A stretch of DNA of 64,000 nt from Lepidonotus clava. Taxonomy: Eukaryota > Annelida > Polychaeta > Phyllodocida > Polynoidae. The stretch is from positions 38,870,295 through 38,934,294 of the forward strand of contig OW387150.1 in the NCBI GenBank assembly GCA_936440205.1, written 5' to 3'. Numbering within the stretch: position 1 is the first letter of the stretch; every line of letters starts with the position of its first letter. The notes under the pieces are model-generated. The model was given only the letters and a program-made list of their open reading frames with translations, ran no database searches and was not told the origin of the DNA. A program made the translations under genes and the position numbers. Below, in pieces: positions 56,604 through 64,000 of the stretch.

Positions 56604-56866
56604 GCTTCTACTTGAATGACAAAGGATATATCTCCAATGTCTACCCTAGTACCTTGTGTGACTAAACAGCAATTTGCAGACTCTACCTCAGAGGGGAATA
56701 TGGAAGCACAGATGTCGTACCATTGATATTGGATGCTGCCCATCCTGGATACCACCCTTTGGTAATGTTTGACATCATAACTGCGTGGAACCATGTTTAT
56801 CAAATTAGACTGAATGGAAAGGTTGATACAACGATATGGACTGTTTTCCAATTGAAATATTTCTAG
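56604..56866 (+). CDS. Exon-like segment, PLAT-like in look
   Basis: After the acceptor CATCTGGTATATTTCAG the frame reads FYLNDKGYISNVYPSTLCD, hits one TAA (56663-56665), and in the same frame continues 66 codons to a TAG. The second part (RLYLRGEYGSTDVVPL…, then …DIITAWNHVYQIRLNGKVD) resembles the middle strands of PLAT domains of polycystin-1-like proteins, which have an LYGexGsT turn and later an xIRLxHDNxG strand. The typical HDNSG is not present, so the resemblance is by eye and could be false. A second AG (AAACAG, 56668) would give an exon without the stop, with a possible GTAATG donor near 56748. The antisense frame is also open (105 codons). Confidence 0.28.
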
Positions 56867-57178
56867 GAAAAAGAGAAAAACTACAAAACATATTATGTGA
56901 ATATCATAACCTGTCAAGGATTACAATACACTTGGCACAACCAGTGCTACATAGAACCTGTTTGCCTAAAGGAGTATTCAATGGTACATGTATATCACTG
57001 AGATTTTCCAGTGATGATTGCCATGAATGCATTCCACAGTAATTCAACAAGAATAGTACTGTTTATCTGTGTACGAATGCTGTGTATGCCTTGGGATGTA
57101 TGTGTCGCGGGATGTACTGTCAATGTGGGTGGCTCATAGATTGACGCCCTTGGGCTAACGCCATCGGACATCTTACAG

Positions 57179-57264
57179 CACAATGAAAACTACAGTATTG
57201 GACATCATGACTACTGCCAAACTACCAGACCCCAGTATTTTCACATCCGGATTCGGATATTATT
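57179..57264 (+). CDS. Penultimate exon of a Cys-rich protein
   Basis: The acceptor GGACATCTTACAG and the consensus donor TATT|GTAAGTGT enclose 86 nt. The frame reads TMKTTVLDIMTTAKLPDPSI, then FTSGFGYY, leaving one base (T). That base plus the first two bases of the next exon (GG) makes a Trp codon, so the two exons join in frame. An ATG at 57183 could be a start, but the first residues are not a signal peptide, so an upstream exon is more likely. Intron length to the next exon is 548 bp. Confidence 0.48.
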
Positions 57265-57812
57265 GTAAGTGTGAATAGGTTGTTTTGTATAGAAAGCATT
57301 TGTAACAGAGCACACGAGAGACAAAGCTATTGTTTATGTTTGTACACATCTGCTTTGCAATTCATCATTGCTCTAACTGTTAGCCAATTTAGCCAATCAG
57401 ACATTGACATTGATGAATGAGATAAAATACATTATAGATAAAGGGTTGCTCCGATACAAACCAGTTGGTATTGGTTCTGACACTTATCTCCCAATGAGAG
57501 TCTACTGTTATGGACTATTCTGGACATTTTTACCACCTAAGTAGGGGGCTGGGGATGGCCCAGAGCTCCCAGGTAACAGTCAAATAGCAGGTCTTGGGAG
57601 TAAGTGGGGGGTTGTTTATAGTCCCCAGAATGCGCCCAGAGGTCCAATGAGCTTAATGATAGGAGTAAAGGTGGGGACGGTAGGGGGACGGTAGGGGTGG
57701 TGGTAGGGGGGCTGGGCAGCAGGGCCCACCTCCTGAGGGGAGGTGGGAGGGGAGGTGGGGAGATGGGAGGGGACCAATTGCATGGTTTCAGTAAGGTTTC
57801 TTTAGCCCCCAG
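57265..57812 (+). other. Intron of the Cys-rich gene
   Basis: It begins GTAAGT and ends TTTCTTTAGCCCCCAG. It contains a G-rich run (57660-57770) that makes the long C-rich antisense frame 57537-57833, which I regard as spurious. Confidence 0.4.
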
Positions 57813-57988
57813 GGGAGAGGGAAGGAGGCGCACAAAATGAGGATTTGATTGTCAAACGTACTGTGGTGCTTAAGAACTGCAGAGTTTGCACCAACAATCC
57901 CAAACTGACTGAGAATATTTACGAGATCAAGCATTTCCTCACAACATCCTGTGGACCTTTACACTACGAGAGTATGTGTAAAATGTAA
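57813..57988 (+). CDS. Terminal exon, Cys-rich C-terminus
   Basis: The acceptor AAGGTTTCTTTAGCCCCCAG is excellent. From it the frame runs 57 codons to TAA: EREGGAQNEDLIVKRTVVLK, NCRVCTNNPKLTENIYEIKH, then FLTTSCGPLHYESMCKM. The codon pattern is clearly coding-like and the exon joins 57179-57264 in phase. Four Cys in a C-x2-C … C-x8-C arrangement with alternating hydrophobic strands suggest a secreted, disulfide-bonded domain, perhaps a cystine-knot-like or lectin-like fold (inference). I could not match it to a named family. Confidence 0.6.
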
Positions 57989-58193
57989 TATAGTAACTAG
58001 ACAAAATGTCACAATACACAAAATCACACCTGACATTCTTATGAGTTTAGATATTAGGTTGTGTATATTCAGTATTTTCTGCTTGGTGCTTGGTACAGGT
58101 CAGTCTTCTAATATAGATGGGTACTAATTATAATTGGCAATGGAGCATCACATACATTTTAGAGATAAATGTTTTACATTTCATGGTGCTTAC

Positions 58194-58240
58194 CTACATT
58201 CTAAGAATACCACCTCCCTTTGGACCCACCCCCTCACCCC
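58194..58240 (-). CDS. 47-nt exon candidate
   Basis: On the minus strand the acceptor CTACCCCTGGGGACCTCCCAG and the donor AATGTAG|GTAAGC enclose GVRGWVQREVVFLEC plus two bases. The same frame is open for about 70 codons upstream. It lies next to repeated sequence, so repeat origin is possible. Confidence 0.22.
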
Positions 58241-58289
58241 CTGGGAGGTCCCCAGGGGTAGGCAGATGGGGGAAAATGGAGGAACCTCC

Positions 58290-58800
58290 GCTGGGTCCTT
58301 ACATCTGTAGGTATGTGTGTGTACCGACCCTGAGGGTACCAGTGTGATGAGTACCTGAGGCCCTGATAAGGTATACAGGTGAGTCAGGTAAAGGGAGGGG
58401 AGGGGCCTCAGAAGGCAGGAATTCCTGTCTCCATCCCCGCGGCCGCTGGTCATGGACAAACTGGCACATTACTAGCCACCAGGTCCATAACCAGCCAAGG
58501 GATTCCCCCATTTAATATTAGGTAGCCAATTAGAATATTCCTGCCATAATATGGTAATCAGTAGGAGCCAACAGCACAGCAGGGGTGTATGGATCTATCT
58601 TGTGGAACGAGTTTGGTGCAATTGGTGGACTAGGGGATGGAGGGAGGGACCAGTGGAGGGGCCCCCTTCATCACAAGGTATATGTGAAGACCCTCAGGGA
58701 CCTAGGGTGATGAGTACCCGAGGCCCAGATAAGGTATATAGGTGAGCCATTTAGAGTAGTAAGGGGGGTTGGGTCCTGATAAGGTATACAAGTGAGCACC
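58290..58800. repeat. Direct repeats with GATAAGGTATA(C/T)A
   Basis: GTGATGAGTACCTGAGGCCC…GATAAGGTATACAGGTGAGTCA (58346) recurs at 58709 with few changes, and TCCTGATAAGGTATACAAGTGAG occurs again at 58774. Each copy includes a GTGAG donor-like word. A fragment CCCTGATAAGGC also occurs near 58984. Confidence 0.5.
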
Positions 58801-58814
58801 ATGATAGTTCCTGT

Positions 58815-58953
58815 CAGGGGCGTACCCAGCCCTAAAATCTGAGGGGTGAGGGATTTTGATAAAGTTTTCCTATATTTGTAGTTGAATTGCAAAAACTCTG
58901 AGAAATCTGAGGGGGTTCCAGACACCCTCGGAACTCCCCTGGGTATGCCACTG
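58815..58953. mobile_element. hAT-like MITE, second family
   Basis: CAGGGGCGTACCCAGC at the left and CTGGGTATGCCACTG at the right are inverted ends. The 139-bp body has no coding. CAGGGGCGTACCCAG is a frequent end in invertebrate hAT MITEs. Confidence 0.6.
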
Positions 58954-58989
58954 TCCTGGTTAGGTATATAATAATAGGTGAATCCCTGA

Positions 58990-60298
58990 TAAGGCTATGA
59001 TTAGACGCTCATTACACACCCACCCCTAATGATCACCTGGCCTCACCTGTCTCAGGTGGGCCTTATCTGTGGGAGGTACACCTATAGGGCACTTTCTGTG
59101 CCCCTCTGAGGGCCTTCACTGGGTAGTAGTTAGGGTTATGACTGTAATTCACCAAATCGTCATCAGGGTTCAGAAACAGTCTTTATCATAATGACAGGAA
59201 GAGGAGAATGCAGTGATTTGCTTTATCTTATACCCTTTACAGATTAACCCCAAATTTGTGCATTCTGCCTGTATTGAAATGTCATTATATATAAGCGCAT
59301 TTTGAGGCTAGTTTGTAAAAGTATAGTCTTTTGACAAAAGCTTTAACAAGATGCTTGAGAGATCAAATACTATCGATGCACTAGTATTCTGTTTCCCTCC
59401 ATCGGCACTTACTAGTGTGAGGGAGCTTATCTGTGGGTGATCCGTTTCCAAGGACAATCACAGGAAGTATTTCAGATTGGCGTACTTATAGTGATATTGT
59501 AAATGGTAGTGATAAATATATGCACAATATATACGGGACAAGCGAGCTGTGAGTACCGTATAGAAGTAAAGGGGAACACTCTAAGAGAGTAGTAGTAGTA
59601 ATTAATCAACACGCATTCCCCGTGATAAATAGTTCACCGAAACATGTCACCCAAAGCTAAGGGTGGTCGGCCAAAGGGAGGGGTGGGACGGGGAGTGGGG
59701 GGATGCCCTTTTAAACAAACCCTATCATTAGACAAAGACCTTATCTACAAATCTACCCTGTTTTAGCATCAGCCCCTCTGACTCTCTAACAGGCAGTTTT
59801 AATTAGTAATGTTAATTACTCCGGTTAACACACGGTGGCGCTTCAGTAGCCAGGAGAGGGGAGGTTGTGTGTGTGTGTGGGGAGGGGGGGATCGCCGGAG
59901 GTTATCTGAGAGTCTGACATCTGAAATTAGCTATAAATTTGCAAAATTGCCAAAGAGCGGTTTGCTGTATGGGAATTCCGTATTATAAACACAATTTGGT
60001 TAACGATTATTACTCATAAAATACTTATAAATAGCCTCATGTGGCTAAGGCTGTGCGTGCATTGCCGCAGTTTCAGGTGATATAAATGTACCATTAATCA
60101 GGGTGCAACTATATATTTTGAGTGCAGAGGTAGATTCTCACAATTAAAAAAAAAGACAGTTTGTCTATGCTAATGGTCAGTAGGGTTGATTATATTGTAT
60201 ATCCATCAGTAGCACGTTCCCATTCCCTATTGCATTTTAACCCCAGTATAGGACAGATTGGTTTCTGAGGATAAACTTGAAAGCATAATACTATCCCT
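58990..60298. other. No gene seen
   Basis: Includes another CACCTG-n3-CAGGTG palindrome near 59046-59060, a GT-rich run near 59867 and AT-rich DNA. Confidence 0.4.
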
Positions 60299-60636
60299 AC
60301 CCAGTCAAACATGTGACGTTATTATGGTTTGGTTCTTGGCACACTATTTGTATTGCTCACAATAACGTTGCTGCAACATGCTGGTGTGACGTTGCACTGC
60401 AACATTATTATAACAGTCTGGTTATGTTCTTCAACCTTAACAGAATGTTCTTATAATGATTTGTTTTTGTTTTGTCCTTACCTCATTCAGAAATAATGTT
60501 ATTGAAACATTCTGATTTCGTGAGGTTTCGACCTCACCATCAATAACGTAATTGTTATGTGCCATCTTACTAAGTAACAAACTGACTAAAACGTATGGTT
60601 GCAGAACGTTTCTGTTACATCGCAAGCTAGCTGGGT
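60299..60636. mobile_element. AACGTT-rich MITE
   Basis: ACCCAGTCAAACATGTGACG at the left and CATCGCAAGCTAGCTGGGT at the right share ACCCAG inverted ends, and AACGTT, GCAACATT and AACATTCT words fill the interior. It is the fuller copy of the fragment at 26193. A similar GCAACGTT-rich look occurs near 51440-51500 but could not be aligned. Confidence 0.5.
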
Positions 60637-60685
60637 AAGAGCATTTCGCTCATCGCTAGCAAGCAGAGATTTATAAAGATGAAAC

Positions 60686-60964
60686 ATGACCTACGATAAT
60701 GGTCAACAAAGGCCTTCAGATCTCCCTTCGTCTGGCCAAGATCCGTCCCCCAGATTGGGGTATAAGGCCTCTGGACATAGCCCAGACTGTGACCTCTACC
60801 CTGACCTTCACATTGTCCCACACAGACCCTCAATAGAACCATCTATATCTGACCTTGTCATTAGCAGCCCTCTGATAAAGGCGGTAGGCTATGTCCTATG
60901 GCAGAGGAGGCTGTATACTCCTAGTATGATCAGATTATGTGGTACTAAGTGGCAAAAGCATTAG
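60686..60964 (+). CDS. Terminal exon candidate with AATAAA
   Basis: The frame is open across 92 codons to TAG and is hydrophilic and protein-like: NGQQRPSDLPSSGQDPSPRL, then GHSPDCDLYPDLHIVPHRPS and …SISDLVISSPLIKAVGYVL. AATAAA follows at 61122-61127, about 160 bp past the stop. The acceptor is unclear (CGCTCATCGCTAG near 60660 or AAAG at 60711). No family is recognised. Confidence 0.33.
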   Translation: MTYDNGQQRPSDLPSSGQDPSPRLGYKASGHSPDCDLYPDLHIVPHRPSIEPSISDLVISSPLIKAVGYVLWQRRLYTPSMIRLCGTKWQKH

Positions 60965-61129
60965 TGCAAATAGCAGTTATCATTCTGCTGATATATCTTA
61001 GTAAAGATATATTTTCGGACTAACATCTTAGTTCGCTTCGTCTAGATATTGAAATATCCTTATACGGAGCCACAGTGCAGCCAACTTCTAATATCTGTTG
61101 TGTATAAAAACCATCACAGTTAATAAAGA

Positions 61130-62545
61130 GACTCTAATGAAACTGTCTACAAACCTTAAAAATTTATTCTTTTTAATCAAAATCTATAATCAAAGATCTA
61201 GAGCAGAACTGATTGCGATCCAAACGGTACTTCAGTAGTAAACCATCGTTTGACATTTGGCTCTGTTTCTAGTCACTCCCCCCACCACCCCTATACAGAC
61301 CGGATATGACTGCCCCCAGCCCCTATATAGTCAGTATTCCCCTATTATCGCCCCCCGCCGTCACCTCTTTGTCCACCACCAGGGGGCGTACAGACTGCCC
61401 CCAGACTGACCATTATACTGACCACTGACCACCCCGGTGACCACCAGACTGACAAACACACTGACCAACGATCATTTTGACTAGACCTTGTAGGAAGCCA
61501 CACTAAAAAGGTGATTTTGATCATTCTTAAGAAGAACAATTGTGATGTCAATTTAAACATGTTTTGAGCTCATTAAAGCATTTAACACCGTTACGATATT
61601 TAATCATTCAGAAATGACACATGCATATAATGAATAAAGCCAAATCAAAATACAAGATGTTGGCCATGGATTCCGCCTGGCACGGAGAAACCACGCACCA
61701 CCTATAATAGAAAGTACACGGGTCTGAGGTCGTTATATATTCAGTGCCAAATTTCAATCTCAAATCAGGATGATTTGCCAGCCTTTCTCTCCCGCGAGAT
61801 TCAACAGGTAGAGTCGAGTAGTAGTTCAATGTGACCTGCACTAACTGATGCAGTTGTTCCATAGAACAGTAGCCCCGATACTATTGATGCCCTGATCTCA
61901 GAGGTCACATCCAATGTCAAAGCAGTCCCCACGTTCCCAGCTTGACACCTCCTGCATTCTACGCCTTCCTTAATTTGCCCTTTGTGGAAAACGCCCCAAA
62001 TCCCACAGATAAAGTCGCCTTTGCCATGGGCCTCTTCAAAGGACTTTTCTGAGGTAAGACAACCTCCATTCAGTCTGTCTGAGCTATAGGTGCTACTGGG
62101 CCGTATGAAAGGGGCTTTCATTACCAGGTGTGACTGAGGCTGAGGGGTGGGGCCGCAAAGATCAGGGGGTTTACAGTGAAAGGATATTGAATGCCTTGGT
62201 GTTATACCGTAAAGCTATACATGGTACATAATGCAAAGATCCTACAATAAAAACGTCTCATACCAGCACCCTCTGCATACATCAATTTCTCCAAATACTG
62301 CTTTAGTCCATATTATTGTGTTTATTCTGCAATTACTGCATCAGTCTATATTATTATGTGTTTTTTTATTCCAGAAAAATCCCAGTCATATTTATTGGTT
62401 TTGTGTATACATTTGAGTACAATCATAGGACTCCAGAAAATACGAATTATCCACTCATCGCGAGAATTAATCGGTTTACAGTAATGATAAAGCTTTAGGG
62501 TAAACATGACAGGACGGCAGCCCACCTGGGACTAAGGACTTAGAC
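61130..62545. other. No supported exon; CTCF-like site
   Basis: CCACCAGGGGGCGTA at 61376-61390 matches the CTCF consensus at all but one position. Frames at 61608-62121 on the minus strand are open but have no splice sites of quality. Confidence 0.35.
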
Positions 62546-62549
62546 TTAC

Positions 62550-62589
62550 CTGTGAGGGTTACATCACCACCCCAGCCTGTAGCTGCCAT
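62550..62589 (-). CDS. Possible start exon, minus strand
   Basis: ATG (62587-62589) in a good context (AAATGG) opens MAATGWGGDVTLT and reaches the perfect donor CACAG|GTAAGTCT. The flanking sequence contains a second copy of the start (ATGACAGCTACAGGCTGG, 62630-62647) and, at 62696, a second perfect donor, CCACAG|GTGAGTCT. The gene would run toward lower coordinates. Only 40 nt, so weak. Confidence 0.25.
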
Positions 62590-62699
62590 TTACCTGAGGC
62601 GTGGGGGGGGGGGGGGTGGGGTCAGCAGACCAGCCTGTAGCTGTCATCAAAGGCCCCAGTCGCCGACAGGTGTCAAAGTTTGTACACAGACTCACCTGT

Positions 62700-64000
62700 G
62701 GACACCTGTGGACACCTCTCCGACCTAAGACGCCTTCCTCGGTAGTTAAAGATAGAAGACCGGTGGCTCAGGGTGGTTCGATAGTTAATTATAGGTTTAA
62801 GGCTGTAAAGTTGTAAGTGGGGTTAAAAGCTGCAGTGATTGCATGGACAGTATCAGGGTGAAAACTACATTGTGTCATAGACGTATATAATCTTATTTAT
62901 CTCTATGATTATGTGCATTCTGCTTTAACATTAAGATGTACATTAGGACCAGCAAGTACATGTCATCTAGCCCTAAAGACATTTTCGTACAATTATATAA
63001 TCATCATGTTTTTCTCAGAGAAAAATCAATAGAACTTGACTGCGTTGATATTGGTTTTCTTTTCAAATCAGGCATGGTAGTTGTACTTACAGGAAAAATG
63101 CAATGTTTAAGTTTTATATGAAGCCATAACAAATATAGGCTTTATCTAACTTATTTCACTTAACTTCCCATATAAAACACGATTGTTAACATAGGACTTT
63201 TGTATATTAGAAAATGGTCAGAGGCAGCTCTGTATCCTTAAGGCACCTTCCCCAGGTGTTAAGGATAGGCCGAGACATCAAAGACTATAAGACCCCTTGA
63301 TCTTAGCTCCTATTCTCCTCTCCTCTCCCCTCTGTACACCCCTCAGAACTACCCCAGCCCTATCCCGACATCTCTACCCACACCTAGGCCTCGTCCTAAT
63401 TGACCTTCTAATAGGAAATGGTGTGAAAAGGCCAACCGACGACTAGGTAGGGTTAGATGGGGATTACAGGGGAAATGGGGGTTTGATGGGAATCTACAGG
63501 AAATGACCAATAAATGACGGGGTATTGGATGGATGTTTCAGATTCTTTCACGTCAATGTTTAAGCACGTTTTTGACACATTAAACGTGGCTGGACATGAA
63601 TTAATGTGTCATTTCTATATCATTTTAAAAGGATATTTTAGAATAATGGAGTATGGGTGGGATAGTTCACACAGACTCCTTATTTAGTCTGAAGTCGTAT
63701 TGCCTTACCAGAATGTATTTCTATCAGTTGTATAATGCTATACTTATCTATAACAGAGAGTTACTTGACTGAAATAATGTAAAGTTCTCTTTATTTTGTC
63801 ATACATTCCCCTATTGTTATGAATTGGTACCGGTAAAGGTCATACTGTAGTGAGAGAAACTCCTGTCTGTTTGTATAAAACTAGTAACACACCAATTGCT
63901 ATAGGAACTGTTTCCAATTCTGCCATCATATGTATGTGGCATGTATATTTAAACCATTCTGTACAAATTTCACTATACAATCATACCTCTTTTTTTTCAT
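62700..64000. other. No supported exon (window end)
   Basis: AT-rich. The frame 62936-63121 is AT-driven. A C/T-rich patch at 63290-63380 has no frame with splice sites. Confidence 0.35.

Noticed and set aside
56600-56917. 105-codon minus-strand frame
   Set aside because: Probably the mirror of the plus-strand frame at 56666-56865; no splice sites of its own. Kept only as an alternative.
57537-57833. 98-codon Pro/Leu-rich minus-strand frame
   Set aside because: Caused by the G-rich run inside the intron 57265-57812.
1-64000. Bacterial operon, prophage, CRISPR or defence island
   Set aside because: No long adjacent genes, Shine-Dalgarno spacing, direct-repeat arrays or recognisable prokaryotic proteins; the texture is animal nuclear DNA.
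1-64000. Retrovirus-like or Polinton-like fossils
   Set aside because: No paired LTRs, long TIRs with capsid/polymerase genes, or recognisable reverse transcriptase, integrase or capsid frames were seen.

Overview
This is non-coding-rich animal DNA, most likely from a marine invertebrate. The longest ATG-initiated open frame is only about 130 codons. Candidate coding pieces are short exons bounded by GT/AG splice sites, and small DNA-transposon relics (hAT-like CAGGGGCGGATCC ends, a TTAA-flanked piggyBac-like MITE, AACGTT-rich MITEs), poly(dG)/poly(dC) tracts and microsatellites are scattered throughout. I found no operon, tRNA, rRNA, CRISPR array, prophage or bacterial gene. I cannot assign the species. 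The repeat families and CpG-rich promoter-like islands would fit a mollusc, another lophotrochozoan or a basal deuterostome, but that is inference only.

Layout. 0-2.3 kb: a CpG-rich promoter-like island (480-720), a well-bounded minus-strand exon (790-1032), a MITE, a plus-strand start-exon candidate (1900-2036) and a cluster of CCAGGT sites. 2.3-7.2 kb: mostly empty, with one minus exon candidate and MITE relics. 7.2-9.3 kb: a 2.1-kb long-TIR element with a TTAA-flanked MITE inside it that carries a perfect RFX X-box. 9.7-10.3 kb and 12.77-12.96 kb: two more promoter-like islands. 13.5-14.6 kb: MITEs, then a 48-nt exon. 14.6-23.3 kb: AT-rich, no gene seen. 23.37-25.5 kb: three plus-strand exon candidates; the last two are phase-compatible and are separated by a tandem-repeat intron. 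The terminal part of the third exon is duplicated together with its donor. 26-33 kb: mixed-strand exon candidates, TGACCT half-site repeats, CACCTG/CAGGTG palindromes and a two-exon cysteine-rich candidate (32653-33070). 33.3-38.2 kb: inverted and tandem repeats. 40.0-40.7 kb: a terminal exon followed by a start-codon exon. 41-55 kb: weak candidates, repeats and one clean recent retroposition (48554-48659). 55.6-58.0 kb: the best plus-strand locus, ending in two phase-matched exons that encode a cysteine-rich C-terminus. 58.2-64 kb: repeats, MITEs, a terminal-exon candidate with AATAAA, and minus-strand start-exon candidates.

How far to trust this. Exons were called by eye from splice-site quality, open frame, codon texture and phase matching. 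Each single exon could be chance. The most secure coding calls are 57813-57988 with 57179-57264, 24850-24963 with 25286-25419, 790-1032, 23372-23564 and 14527-14574. I could not name a gene family with confidence, so every gene symbol is blank. Transcript or protein-homology evidence would settle them.
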